Shown: piece by piece, positions 16,646 to 25,716 of the stretch
Layout: each line of letters starts with the position of its first letter
Position numbering within the stretch: position 1 is the stretch's first letter
NCBI RefSeq assembly: GCF_001421785.1
Contig: NZ_LMLB01000001.1
Span: 2,326,408-2,390,407, forward strand
DNA from: Sphingomonas sp. Leaf33
GTDB lineage: Bacteria; Pseudomonadota; Alphaproteobacteria; Sphingomonadales; Sphingomonadaceae
Direction of reading: 5' to 3'
DNA: 64,000 bases
The notes under the pieces: model-generated
Database searches by the model: none
What the model was told of the DNA's origin: nothing
Seen by the model: the letters and a program-made list of their open reading frames with translations, nothing else
Position numbers and translations under genes: made by a program

Positions 16646-17941
16646 TTGGCCGCGGAAGAAAAGGTCGCGAGCCCGTTCCGGCGGGCATTGCGCAACGTCG
16701 GCTGGCTGCTGACGGGCAAGGGGCTCGGCGCGGTGTTGAGCCTCGTCTACCTCGGCCTCGCCACGCGCACGCTGGGACCGGAGGGGTTTGGCCAGTTCAT
16801 GCTGATCCTGTCGATCGGCCAGGCGGTGGCGGCGATGATGCTGTTCCAGTCGTGGCAGGTGGTCGTCCGCTACGGCGTGCCGCTGCAGGCGACCGGCGAC
16901 AGCGCAGCGCTCGGGCGACTCGTGCGCTTCTGCGCGCTGCTCGATGCCAGTGCGGCGATCGCGGGGTGCGTGGTCGTAACGCTCATCCTGCTCGCGCTCG
17001 ATGCCCGGCTGGGCTGGGACGACCGGATGACGCGCGACGCGATGATCTTCTGCGCAGTGCTGATGCTGTCGATCCGTTCCAGCGCCATCGGCGTGCTGCG
17101 CCTGTTCGATCGCTACGGGATCGGCGCCGCCGCTGAATCGACGACGCCGGTGATGCGCTTCGTCGGCGCGGCGATCGTCGTCGCGTCGGGACCCAGCGTA
17201 CGCGGCTTCCTGATCGCGTGGGGAGCGGCCGAAATCCTGACGGCGCTCGTCCACTGGCGTGCGGTCTGGCGTGTTGCGCCGGGGTTGATGCGCGGGTGGC
17301 GCGGCAGCGGCGGCGTCTGGCGCGAACATCCCGGGCTGATGCGGTTTGCGGCACTGACCAACGTATCGGCAACGCTGAATGCGGTGGGGCGGCAGGGCGT
17401 GGTCGTCGTCGTTGGGCTGGTCACCGGGCCGGCGGCGGCGGGTGCCTATCGCCTGGCGTTCCAGTTGAGCCAGGCGCTGGCGCAGATCGCCGAGATGTTT
17501 TCGCGCGGAATCTTTCCCGAATTCAGCCGCGCCGACCGCGCCACATCGCGCGACGATCTGCGACGCCTGTTCCGCCAGTCGACCCGGCTGACGTTGGCGG
17601 TTGGGGCGGTCATTTGCCTCGCCGTACCGATCCTTGGGGAACCGGCGCTGCATCTGGTCGGCGGCAAGGCCTATACCGCCGCCTGGCCGCTGGTGCTGGT
17701 GCTGAGCCTGTCGGTCGCGATCGACGTGATGGGGATCGGGTTCGAACCGATGCTGATCGGGACGGGGCGCGCAGGCACCGCCTTCCGCATCCGGCTCTCG
17801 GCGGTCGGCGTGCTCGTGCTGGCGGCGATGGTGCTGGTCCCGCGGTTCGAGGCGCTGGGGGCGGCGCTGGCGACACTGGCGGCCTCGGTGGCGGCACTGG
17901 CGATGCTGTGGCCGGCAGCGATGCGCGCGGTGCGGGACTGA
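16646..17941 (+). CDS. Wzx/MATE-like polysaccharide or lipid flippase
   Basis: A membrane protein of about 431 residues with 12-14 hydrophobic segments and the start GKGLGAVLSLVYLGLATRTLGPEGFGQFML, characteristic of the O-antigen/teichoic-acid flippase (PST) branch of the MOP superfamily. An internal QGVVVVVGLVTGPAAAGAYRLAFQLSQALAQIAEMFSRGIFPEFSR matches the second half of such transporters. The TTG at 16646 (LAAEEKVASPF) is preferred; no ATG is in frame near the first helix, and an AGGA lies close upstream. It is divergent from the glycerophosphotransferase-like gene with a 67-bp gap. It would flip the lipid-linked product made by the neighbouring enzymes to the periplasmic face, if they act together. 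Confidence 0.82.
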   Translation: MAAEEKVASPFRRALRNVGWLLTGKGLGAVLSLVYLGLATRTLGPEGFGQFMLILSIGQAVAAMMLFQSWQVVVRYGVPLQATGDSAALGRLVRFCALLDASAAIAGCVVVTLILLALDARLGWDDRMTRDAMIFCAVLMLSIRSSAIGVLRLFDRYGIGAAAESTTPVMRFVGAAIVVASGPSVRGFLIAWGAAEILTALVHWRAVWRVAPGLMRGWRGSGGVWREHPGLMRFAALTNVSATLNAVGRQGVVVVVGLVTGPAAAGAYRLAFQLSQALAQIAEMFSRGIFPEFSRADRATSRDDLRRLFRQSTRLTLAVGAVICLAVPILGEPALHLVGGKAYTAAWPLVLVLSLSVAIDVMGIGFEPMLIGTGRAGTAFRIRLSAVGVLVLAAMVLVPRFEALGAALATLAASVAALAMLWPAAMRAVRD

Positions 17942-17950
17942 GGCGCTTGT

Positions 17951-18050
17951 GTCGTCATTCCCGCGAAGGCGGGAATAAATTCCGGCTGAATGCAGTAAGA
18001 CTCACGACGTTCAGCGATTATTGCTCCCCGCCTTCGCGGGGATAACGGTT
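17951..18050. repeat. Paired hairpin repeat (CCCGC-GAAG-GCGGG type)
   Basis: Two hairpins about 50 bp apart. The first is TTCCCGC-GAAG-GCGGGAA (17958-17975) and the second is CCCCGC-CTTC-GCGGGG (18026-18041), which is roughly the reverse complement of the first. They fill the gap between the flippase and symporter genes. A related but more elaborate unit is at 43303-43381. They may terminate transcription. Confidence 0.65.
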
Positions 18051-18093
18051 GTGAGGGAGTTGCACCCCGTTCACGCTCCGCTACCATCCGCCG

Positions 18094-19605
18094 ATGACAG
18101 GCCAATTTGCCCCGCTCGACTGGATCGTCGTCGCTGCATATGTCGCCGCGCTGGTCGTCGGCGGCTATGCTTTCTCGCGACGGCGGACGGCGGATGCGGA
18201 GGAGTATTTCCTCGCCGGCCATACCGTGCCCGCATGGCTGGCAGCGGTGTCAGTGCTGTCGGCGACGCAGTCGGCCGCGACCTTCCTCGGCGGGCCGGAT
18301 TATGGATACCGGAGCGACTACACCTACCTCGGCGGCGTGCTGAGTTCGGTGTTTGCCGCGCTGTTCGTCGCGAAAGTGCTGATCCCGCGCTTCTACGCGG
18401 CGCGCGTGACGACGGTATACGAGTTGCTCGGCCAGCGGTTCGACGCCCGGGCAAAGCGGGCGGCGGGCGGCATGTTCCTGGTCGGGCGCGTGCTGGCGGG
18501 CGGCGCGCGCGTGTATCTGGCGGCGATCGCCATCGCGATGGTGATGTTGTCCAGCGTATCTGCTGCCAGCATCATGTTGGCCGCCGCTGCTGTGATGGTC
18601 GCGGCGTTCCTGTTCACCTTCGTCGGGGGCTTGCGCTCGGTGCTGTGGAACGACCTGATCCAGTTCGTGATCTACGTCGGCTCGGCGATCGCGGTGTTCG
18701 TGTTCCTGTGGACGTCGATTCCCGCCAGCACGCCGCAGATCGTCGATGCGCTGGCGGCCGAGCATAAATTGCTGCTGTTCGATCCCTCCACCGACCTCGC
18801 CAAGCCGTTCACGATCCTGTCGATCTTTACCGGCCTGTTCCTGCTCAACGTCGCCAATGCCGGGCTCGACCAGGATACGACGCAGCGCCTGCTCGCGTCG
18901 CCCGATGCGAAGACCGGGGCGCGGGGGCTCATGATGTCGGCGATCGCGTCGATCCCGATCATCGCAATGTTCATCACCATCGGCCTGCTGCTCCACATCT
19001 TCTACAACCGCCCCGACCTGATGGGCAGCGCGAACGTCGCGGCCACGCGGTTCTCGGGCGAAAAGGTCACGGTGTTTGTCCATTACATCCTGACACAGAT
19101 CCCGCCGGGCCTGCGCGGGCTTGTAACGATCGGCGTGACGGCGGCGGCGGTGGCGACCACCAACTCGGCGCTGAACGCTATGTCGTCGGTGCTGATCACC
19201 GACTTTTATCGCCCTTGGCGCGAGCGGACGGCGGGGAAGCCGGAGCGTCACTATGTCCACGCCGGGCGCTGGGGAATGGGGATCGTCGGGCTCGCGATGT
19301 TCGGGGCGGCCGTGCTGAGCTTCTACTGGCAGCGCTATACCGACACGCCGCTGCTGGAATTCGCGCTGAGCGTGATGAGCTTCGCCTATGCGGGATTGCT
19401 GGGTGTCTACGCGGTCGCGGTGTTCACCACGCGCGGGACGACGGGCTCGGTCATCGCCGCGCTCGTCGGCGGGTTCGTGACGGTGTTGCTGTTGCAGCCG
19501 TGGATGGGATTGGAGCTAACCACCCTCGCCTTCCCGTACCAGCTATGCGTCGGGACGCTGGTGGCGACGGTGATTGCGGCCATCCCCAAGTCCCGCTTAT
19601 CCTGA
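18094..19605 (+). CDS. Sodium:solute symporter (SSS family)
   Basis: A 503-residue protein with about 13 hydrophobic segments. The N-terminal region has DWIVVAAYVAALVVGGYAFSRR, then EEYFLAGHTVPAWLAAVSVLSATQSAATFLGGPDYGY, the typical SSSF helix 1-2 sequence with the sodium-site residues. Further motifs are FVGGLRSVLWNDLIQFVIY and ANAGLDQDTTQRLLASPD, as in SGLT-like and proline/pantothenate symporters. It imports an organic solute (sugar, amino acid, nucleobase or acid) with sodium; the substrate is not predictable. It is flanked by intergenic repeats on both sides and is probably transcribed alone. Confidence 0.9.
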   Translation: MTGQFAPLDWIVVAAYVAALVVGGYAFSRRRTADAEEYFLAGHTVPAWLAAVSVLSATQSAATFLGGPDYGYRSDYTYLGGVLSSVFAALFVAKVLIPRFYAARVTTVYELLGQRFDARAKRAAGGMFLVGRVLAGGARVYLAAIAIAMVMLSSVSAASIMLAAAAVMVAAFLFTFVGGLRSVLWNDLIQFVIYVGSAIAVFVFLWTSIPASTPQIVDALAAEHKLLLFDPSTDLAKPFTILSIFTGLFLLNVANAGLDQDTTQRLLASPDAKTGARGLMMSAIASIPIIAMFITIGLLLHIFYNRPDLMGSANVAATRFSGEKVTVFVHYILTQIPPGLRGLVTIGVTAAAVATTNSALNAMSSVLITDFYRPWRERTAGKPERHYVHAGRWGMGIVGLAMFGAAVLSFYWQRYTDTPLLEFALSVMSFAYAGLLGVYAVAVFTTRGTTGSVIAALVGGFVTVLLLQPWMGLELTTLAFPYQLCVGTLVATVIAAIPKSRLS

Positions 19606-19625
19606 GGGCAAGTACCTCCCCCGCT

Positions 19626-19725
19626 CCGTTCGTGCTGAGCTTGTCGAAGCACCGTCTTTCTTCTTCGTGCACCTTGCCTGCCGCACGAAGAAGGGTAGCA
19701 CTACGACAAGCTCAGTGCGAACGGA
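19626..19725. repeat. Long inverted repeat, copy 3 of 3
   Basis: Starts CCGTTCGTGCTGAGCTTGTC and ends CGACAAGCTCAGTGCGAACG, nearly perfect reverse complements. An internal hairpin has arms TTCTTCGTGC and GCACGAAGAA. It is the most perfect of the three copies and lies between the convergent symporter and molybdoenzyme genes. Confidence 0.75.
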
Positions 19726-19736
19726 AGGGGGCGGGG

Positions 19737-22022
19737 CTATTTCGCGAACCGCACCGGCACCGATTTCGCCGCGGGCACATGGCTTTCCTCGGCGTGGTGC
19801 TCGACCGGCATCAGCACGTTGCACTCCGGGTAATAGGCGCCCAGGCACCCCCGTGGGATGCTGTAGGGTGTCACAACCAGCCCCGCGCGGCGGCGGTCGT
19901 GGTTGTCGTCGGCGTCGCTGACAAGCGTCACGACCTGCCCTTCGTGCAGACCCTCCGCGGCGATGTCCGCGCTGTTCATGAAAAGCACGTCGCGGGTGCC
20001 GTTCACGCCGCGGAAACGGTCGTAATAGCCATAGATCGTCGTGTTGAACTGATCGTTTGACCGCAGCGTCATCAGCCGGAACCGCCCGGCTTTATCGGCG
20101 AAGCCCGTCGCCGACAGCTCGCCCGGCACCAGGAATTCGGCCTTGCCGGTCTTCGTCTCCCAGATGCGCTCCGACGCCGGATTGCCCTTCCAGAAGCCGC
20201 CGGGTTCGAACAGCCGGTCGTTGAAGTTGGCGAACTTGTCCGGATACGTCGCCTCGATCGCGTCGCGAACCCGCGCATAATCGGCGACCCAGGCGTCCCA
20301 GTTCACGCGGTCGTTCGGCGGGCAGATTCGCTTGGCTATGGCCCCGACGATCGCCGGTTCCGACAGGAGATGCGGGCTGGCCGGCTTCGCCTTGCCGCGC
20401 GATCCATGAATGCAGCTGGTCGAATCCTCGACCGTGACGACCTGCGGGCCCGACGCCTGCACATCCTCCTCGATCCGCCCCAGGCACGGCAGCAGATAAG
20501 TGACGCGCCCGGCGAACAGGTGGTTGCGGTTGAGCTTCGTCGCGATCTGGACCGACACGTCTAGCTTCGGCCAGGCATCCTCCATCAGCCCGGTCTCGGG
20601 CACGGCGCGCAGGAAATTGCCGCCGAGACCGATCAGCGCCTTTACGCTGCCGTCGATGATCCCGCGGCACGCCTCGACTGTGTCCAGCCCCTTCTCGGTC
20701 GGGGGCGAGAAGCCATAGAGTTCCCTCAACTTCTCGACCGGCGCCAGCTCGGTCTTCTCGGTGATCCCGACGGTGCGTTGCCCCTGCACGTTTGAATGGC
20801 CACGCACCGGCGTCGGGCCGGCCCCGGGGCGTCCGATGTTCCCGCGCATCAGCAGCAGGTTTACGAGCATCCGGACGTTGTCGACGCCCTTCACATGCTG
20901 CGTCAGGCCCATGCCGTAGATGCCGAGCACGGCCTTCGACCGGGCATAAACGCCCGCCGCCTGCTCGATCGCGTCGCGGGTCAGCCCACTCTCCGCCTGG
21001 ATCGCGTCCCAGTCGGCCGCACGGACATGGTCGGCAAAGGCGGCGAAATCATGCGTATGCTGGTCGATGAACGCATGATCGAGAACAGCTGGATCGCCGG
21101 CCGCCCGCGCCGCGTCATCCCATTCGACCAGGAACTTGGCGAGCCCCGTCATCGCCGCGATGTCGCCGCCCGCGCGGACCTGGTGATATTGCGTGGCGAT
21201 CCGCGTTTCGGTCAGCGTCGCCATCTCGACCGGGTTCTGCGGATCCGTGAAGCGCTCCAGCCCGCGTTCCTTGAGCGGATTGAACACGACGATCTCGCAG
21301 CCGCGATGCCGCGCGGCACGCAGGTCGTGAAGCATCCGGGGGGAGTTCGACCCGACATTCTGTCCGAAGAAGAAGATCGCGTCGCACGTCTCGAAATCCT
21401 CGAGCCGCGTCGTCCCCACCGGCACGCCGATCGCCGCCTTCAACCCGACCGACGTCGATTCGTGGCACATGTTCGAGCTGTCGGGCAGGTTCTGGTTGCC
21501 GTACAGGCGCGCCATCAGCGCCCACATGTACGACGTCTCCAGGCTCGCGCGACCCGAAGCGTAGAAGACGACCGACTTGGGATCGAGCGCCTTCAACGCA
21601 GCCCCGATCGCGTCGAACGCATCGCCCCAGTCGCAGGCGACATATTTGTCGGTGGCCGCGTCATAGCGCAGAGGGTGCGTCAGCCGCCCCTGCTGCTCCA
21701 GGTCGTAGTCGGGCCATGTCCGCAGCTGGGTCAGCGTGTGCTTGGCGAAGAATTCGGGCGTGGTGCGCAGCGACGTCAGCTCCCACGCGGTCGCCTTTGC
21801 GCCCTCCTCGCAGAACTCGGCGACGTGGTGCTCGGCGGGCTTCGGCCACGCGCAGCTCGCGCAGGCGACGCCCTTGGGCTTGTTGAGCCGCGTCAGCTCG
21901 CGGATGCCCTCGGGTCCCACCTTCTCGCGCTTCAGGATTTCGGCGACCGAACGCATCGATCCCCATCCGCCGGCAGGCCCCCAATAGCCACCCGGGCGCG
22001 ATGTCGATTTCCTGCCCGCCAT
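19737..22022 (-). CDS. FdhF/YdeP-family molybdopterin oxidoreductase
   Basis: A 761-residue molybdopterin oxidoreductase. The N-terminus has a short iron-sulphur cysteine set, CASC (Cys54, Cys57) and a later FCEEG, typical of YdeP-type proteins with a reduced [4Fe-4S] motif. The Mo region reads NMCHESTSVG, and FFFGQNVGSNSPRM, GLTQHVKGVDNVRMLVNLLLMRGNIGRPGAG and the C-terminal SNDQFNTTIYGY are family hallmarks. These proteins are called formate-dehydrogenase-like, but many act in acid or formaldehyde responses and lack known partners. The ATG at 22022 gives MAGRKSTSRPGGYWGPAGGWGS. No accessory beta/gamma subunit or FdhD gene is adjacent. It is divergent from the catalase-family gene. Confidence 0.88.
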   Translation of the reverse strand: MAGRKSTSRPGGYWGPAGGWGSMRSVAEILKREKVGPEGIRELTRLNKPKGVACASCAWPKPAEHHVAEFCEEGAKATAWELTSLRTTPEFFAKHTLTQLRTWPDYDLEQQGRLTHPLRYDAATDKYVACDWGDAFDAIGAALKALDPKSVVFYASGRASLETSYMWALMARLYGNQNLPDSSNMCHESTSVGLKAAIGVPVGTTRLEDFETCDAIFFFGQNVGSNSPRMLHDLRAARHRGCEIVVFNPLKERGLERFTDPQNPVEMATLTETRIATQYHQVRAGGDIAAMTGLAKFLVEWDDAARAAGDPAVLDHAFIDQHTHDFAAFADHVRAADWDAIQAESGLTRDAIEQAAGVYARSKAVLGIYGMGLTQHVKGVDNVRMLVNLLLMRGNIGRPGAGPTPVRGHSNVQGQRTVGITEKTELAPVEKLRELYGFSPPTEKGLDTVEACRGIIDGSVKALIGLGGNFLRAVPETGLMEDAWPKLDVSVQIATKLNRNHLFAGRVTYLLPCLGRIEEDVQASGPQVVTVEDSTSCIHGSRGKAKPASPHLLSEPAIVGAIAKRICPPNDRVNWDAWVADYARVRDAIEATYPDKFANFNDRLFEPGGFWKGNPASERIWETKTGKAEFLVPGELSATGFADKAGRFRLMTLRSNDQFNTTIYGYYDRFRGVNGTRDVLFMNSADIAAEGLHEGQVVTLVSDADDNHDRRRAGLVVTPYSIPRGCLGAYYPECNVLMPVEHHAEESHVPAAKSVPVRFAK

Positions 22023-22119
22023 GTGCGCCCTCTTCCGTCCTGTCGAGTACCCAGCCACGTTAGGACGGAACGGGCCGCTTGGGGAATGGTTCAGCGAAGG
22101 CACTGACGGAGAACAGGAT

Positions 22120-23226
22120 ATGGCCCAGCCGGTACGCTACAGCGCGGACATCGAACGCCCCGAGGCCGGCGAGGCCGAGACGATCGAGGGGCTGAAGGCG
22201 CAGTTCAAGACGATCCTCGATACCACGTCGGAGGATTACGGCCATGCCGTCCGGGCGGTCCATGCCAAGGCGCATGGGCTGGTACCCGGCAAACTGACCG
22301 TCCACGGCGACCTGCCGCCCGAGCTGGCGCAAGGGCTCTTCTCGGGAGCGGGCGAGTATGACGCGATTCTGCGCTTTTCGACCAACGCCGGCGACATCCT
22401 GGACGACGCCGTCCGCTTGCCGCGCGGGCTGGCGGTGAAGGTGCTGGGCGTCGAGGGCGATCGCCTGCCCGGCAGCCAAGGCGACACGACGCAGGACTTC
22501 ATCACTGCCAACGCGCCCGCCTTTGCCGCGCCGACGCCGGACAAGTTCCTGGGCAATCTGAAGATGCTCGCCGCCACCACCGACAAGGCGGAAGGCGCAA
22601 AGAAGGTCCTGTCGTCGATCACCCGCGCGTTCGAGGCGGGACTGGAGGCGATCGGCCAGAAGTCCGTCCTCCTGAATACGCTGGGCGGCGCGAAGCCGGT
22701 GCATCCGCTGGGCGCGACCTATTTCAGCCAGACACCGTTCCGCTACGGCGAACACGTCGCCAAGTTCCAGTTCGTGCCGGTCAGCGGTATCAAGGATTTC
22801 GCCGACGAGACGATCGACGCCAGCGGTCGCCCCGACGCCAACCGCGAGGCGATGAACGAACTGTTGTCCGAACAGGGCGCGACATGGGAAATGCGCGTCC
22901 AGCTCAACACCGATCTCGACGCGATGCCGATCGAGGACGGCACCGCGGTCTGGGACGAGGAGGCAAGCCCGTTCCGCACCGTCGCGACGCTCACCGTCGT
23001 GCCGCAGGCGGCCTGGACCTACGGAACCAGCGAGCGGCAGGAGGACAGATTGTCGTTCAGCGTGTGGCACGGCCTGGCGGCGCATCAGCCGCTCGGCGCG
23101 ATCAACCGTGCGCGCAAGGACACGTATACGTTCTCGGCCGACTATCGTGGCAGGTTCAACGGTTGCCCGATCCATGAGCCGAAGGGGCCGGAGGATGTGG
23201 CGGTGGACCCGCAAACCGTGACCTGA
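22120..23226 (+). CDS. Catalase-family heme protein (small, SrpA-like)
   Basis: A 368-residue protein with the truncated catalase fold. RAVHAKAHGLVPGKLTV contains the distal-type histidine, AILRFSTNAGDILDDAVRLPRGLAVKVLG is the catalase core, and TQDFITANAPAF includes the conserved asparagine region. It is shorter than classical catalases (about 480 residues), as in SrpA-like and organic-peroxidase-type members. It should use heme to decompose hydrogen or organic peroxides. The ATG at 22120 has GGAG 8 nt upstream. It is divergent from the molybdoenzyme gene and ends just before a strong hairpin. Confidence 0.85.
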   Translation: MAQPVRYSADIERPEAGEAETIEGLKAQFKTILDTTSEDYGHAVRAVHAKAHGLVPGKLTVHGDLPPELAQGLFSGAGEYDAILRFSTNAGDILDDAVRLPRGLAVKVLGVEGDRLPGSQGDTTQDFITANAPAFAAPTPDKFLGNLKMLAATTDKAEGAKKVLSSITRAFEAGLEAIGQKSVLLNTLGGAKPVHPLGATYFSQTPFRYGEHVAKFQFVPVSGIKDFADETIDASGRPDANREAMNELLSEQGATWEMRVQLNTDLDAMPIEDGTAVWDEEASPFRTVATLTVVPQAAWTYGTSERQEDRLSFSVWHGLAAHQPLGAINRARKDTYTFSADYRGRFNGCPIHEPKGPEDVAVDPQTVT

Positions 23227-23232
23227 ACCGAT

Positions 23233-23260
23233 CCGTGCTCCTGCCTGCGCGGGAGCACGG
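23233..23260 (+). terminator. Strong hairpin after the catalase-family gene
   Basis: A perfect 9-bp stem, CCGTGCTCC (23233-23241) with GGAGCACGG (23252-23260), and a 10-nt loop, 6 nt after the catalase stop. There is no T-run, so it could be an attenuating hairpin or repeat remnant rather than an intrinsic terminator. It also covers the GGGAG that would serve the next gene's ATG at 23265. Confidence 0.45.
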
Positions 23261-23264
23261 CTGG

Positions 23265-24266
23265 ATGGAACACCCGCCCCGCTCCGACGCTTACCGCCGC
23301 GTGAGCACTTCCAGCATCGTCGCCGCCATCCGCGCCAACATCGTCCTTTACGGCGCGCTTGCCGCCAATGTCGGCATCGCGGTCGCCAAGTTCGTTGCCG
23401 CCGGTATCACCGGATCGTCGTCGATGCTGACGGAGGGCGTCCACTCCCTGGTCGACAGCGGCAACCAGATCCTGCTGCTCTACGGCCAGAAGCGCGCGGC
23501 CCGGCCGCCCGATGTGGCCTACCCGTTCGGCTATGGGCGCGAACTCTACTTCTGGGCTTTCGTCGTCGCGATGCTGATCTTCGCGATCGGCGCGGGCGTG
23601 TCGATCTACGAAGGCTATCTCCATATCCTGGAGCCCGAGCCGTTGCGCGACCCGATGGTCAATTACATCGTGCTGGGCATCGCCGTCGCGCTGGAGGGCA
23701 CGTCCTGGATGATCGCGGTGCGCGAATTCAATGCCGGCCGCGGCGACCTGGGCTGGTGGCAGGCGGTGCGGCGGTCGAAGGACCCGGCCGGCTTCATGGT
23801 GCTGTTCGAGGATAGCGCCGCGCTGATCGGCCTGGTGTTCGCCGGCATCGGCATCTGGGCGAGCCACGCGTTGGGCGACCCGCGGATCGACGGCGTCGCA
23901 TCGATCGCCATTGGGCTGGTGCTCGCCGCCGTCGCGATCCTACTCGCGCGCGAAGCCAAGGGGCTCCTGATCGGCGAGGCCGCCGACCCCGATCTGGTCG
24001 ACACGATCCGCACCCATGTCGCGGCGCGCGCCGGCATCCTGGCGGTCAATCACGTCCGCACCATCCACACGTCGCCCGACGTCGTCTTCGTCGCGGTCAG
24101 CGCCGATTTCGACGACACGCTGACGATGGGCGACGGTGAGACGCTGGTCGATGCGATCGAGGCCGATCTGAAAGCCGCACTGCCGCAACTCACCTCGATC
24201 TACATCCGGCCCGAACGGCGCGACACGGCCGTCGTCACCGAAGCGCCGACGCACGCCCCGGACTGA
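23265..24266 (+). CDS. Cation diffusion facilitator (CDF) metal exporter
   Basis: About 333 residues. Six hydrophobic segments are visible, with SSSMLTEGVHSLVDSGNQILLLYG carrying the CDF metal-site pattern (H-x3-D) in helix 2, and LFEDSAALIGLVFAGIGI in helix 5. The C-terminal cytoplasmic domain (VNHVRTIHTSPDVVFVAVSADF) is typical of CDF dimerisation domains. It should export Zn2+, Co2+, Fe2+ or Mn2+ in exchange for protons. The start could be ATG 23265 (SD GGGAG, within a hairpin) or GTG 23301 (VSTSSIVAAIR), which matches the usual N-terminus of the family better but lacks a visible ribosome-binding site. Confidence 0.88.
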   Translation: MEHPPRSDAYRRVSTSSIVAAIRANIVLYGALAANVGIAVAKFVAAGITGSSSMLTEGVHSLVDSGNQILLLYGQKRAARPPDVAYPFGYGRELYFWAFVVAMLIFAIGAGVSIYEGYLHILEPEPLRDPMVNYIVLGIAVALEGTSWMIAVREFNAGRGDLGWWQAVRRSKDPAGFMVLFEDSAALIGLVFAGIGIWASHALGDPRIDGVASIAIGLVLAAVAILLAREAKGLLIGEAADPDLVDTIRTHVAARAGILAVNHVRTIHTSPDVVFVAVSADFDDTLTMGDGETLVDAIEADLKAALPQLTSIYIRPERRDTAVVTEAPTHAPD

Positions 24267-24403
24267 GCGGAAAACCGCACACGGCGTCGATCGTCGACGG
24301 TCAAAAACAGGATCGTCGCGGCTGTTCCCGAGGGAGCCCGGCCCCGCGACGCCTTTGCGCGGCTCTGCTACGCTGCGGCAAAAGAAACGCTTGGGAGAGC
24401 ATC

Positions 24404-25714
24404 ATGCCGCCAGACATCCATCCTGCCGCTGCGGGTCGACCCACCCAGCGCGAGCGGCTGAAGGCGATCGTCGGCGGATCGACCGGCAATCTGGTCGAAT
24501 GGTATGACTGGTACGCCTACGCGGCCTTCACTCTCTATTTCGCGCCGCATTTCTTTCCCTCCGGCGACCCGACCGCGCAGTTGCTGGGCGCGGCGGCGGT
24601 CTTCGCGGTCGGCTTCTTCATGAGGCCGATCGGCGCGTGGATCATGGGCGTCTACGCCGATCGCAAGGGGCGCAAGAGCGGTCTGGCCCTGTCGGTCACG
24701 CTGATGTGCCTGGGCTCGCTGATGATCGCCGTTGCGCCGACGTACCAGACGGCGGGTCTGGTCGCACCGGCGATCCTGGTCCTCGCGCGGTTGCTGCAGG
24801 GCCTGTCGGTCGGCGGCGAATATGGTGCGAGCGCCACCTATCTCTCCGAAATGGCGGGCAAGGACCGGCGCGGGTTCTTCTCGTCGTTCCAATATGTCAC
24901 GCTGATCGGCGGCCAGTTGACCGCGATCGGCGTACTGCTGCTGCTGCAGGCCACGCTGTCGGAAGCGGACCTGGAGGCGTGGGGCTGGCGCATCCCGTTC
25001 GCGATCGGTGCGGTGCTGGCGATCGTCGTGTTCTGGATCCGCCGCGGCCTCGCCGAAACGCAGAGCTTCGAAAATGCGAAGGGCAGCGACGCGCCGAAAT
25101 CGGGCATGTTCGCGCTGTTCAAGCATCACCCGCGCCAGGCGATCACGGTGATGCTGCTGACCGCGGGCGGCACGCTCGCGTTCTACGCCTACTCGATCTA
25201 CATGCAGAAATTCCTGGTCAACACGACCGGGCTCAGCCGCGAAATCGCCTCGCGGATCAACGGCGGCACATTGTTCCTGTTTATGCTGATGCAGCCGGTG
25301 GCCGGCGCGCTCAGTGACCGGATCGGGCGCAAACCGCTGCTGATCGGCTTCGGCGTCCTGGGCGTGCTGTGCACCTATCCGCTGTTCGCCACGCTGGAGA
25401 CGACGCGCGATCCCACCACCGCCTTCTTCCTGGTGCTGGGCGGCCTCGTCATCGTCACCGGCTACACCTCGATCAACGCGGTGGTGAAGGCCGAACTGTT
25501 CCCCGCGCACATCCGCGCACTGGGCGTCGCCCTCCCCTACGCGCTGGCCAACACGCTGTTCGGCGGCACGGCGGAATATGTCGCGCTGAGATTCAAGGCG
25601 GCGGGGTGGGAGCGCGGCTTCTACTGGTACGTCACCGCGATGATCGCGATCTCGCTGATCGTCTACGTCCGGATGCGCGACACCCGCCACACCAGCGCGA
25701 TCGTGGAGGATTGA
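24404..25714 (+). CDS. KgtP-like MFS dicarboxylate:H+ symporter
   Basis: A 436-residue, 12-helix transporter of the metabolite:H+ symporter family. Landmarks are GNLVEWYDWYAYAAF in helix 1, FFMRPIGAWIMGVYADRKGRKSGL between helices 2 and 3, RLLQGLSVGGEYGASATYLSEMA, and GALSDRIGRKPLLIG. These match alpha-ketoglutarate permease and relatives. GGGAG precedes the ATG by 6 nt. The gene is followed after 2 bp by an alginate-export-type porin with its own GGAGG, so the pair probably delivers one substrate, possibly an organic acid, across both membranes. Confidence 0.9.
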   Translation: MPPDIHPAAAGRPTQRERLKAIVGGSTGNLVEWYDWYAYAAFTLYFAPHFFPSGDPTAQLLGAAAVFAVGFFMRPIGAWIMGVYADRKGRKSGLALSVTLMCLGSLMIAVAPTYQTAGLVAPAILVLARLLQGLSVGGEYGASATYLSEMAGKDRRGFFSSFQYVTLIGGQLTAIGVLLLLQATLSEADLEAWGWRIPFAIGAVLAIVVFWIRRGLAETQSFENAKGSDAPKSGMFALFKHHPRQAITVMLLTAGGTLAFYAYSIYMQKFLVNTTGLSREIASRINGGTLFLFMLMQPVAGALSDRIGRKPLLIGFGVLGVLCTYPLFATLETTRDPTTAFFLVLGGLVIVTGYTSINAVVKAELFPAHIRALGVALPYALANTLFGGTAEYVALRFKAAGWERGFYWYVTAMIAISLIVYVRMRDTRHTSAIVED

Positions 25715-25716
25715 TC

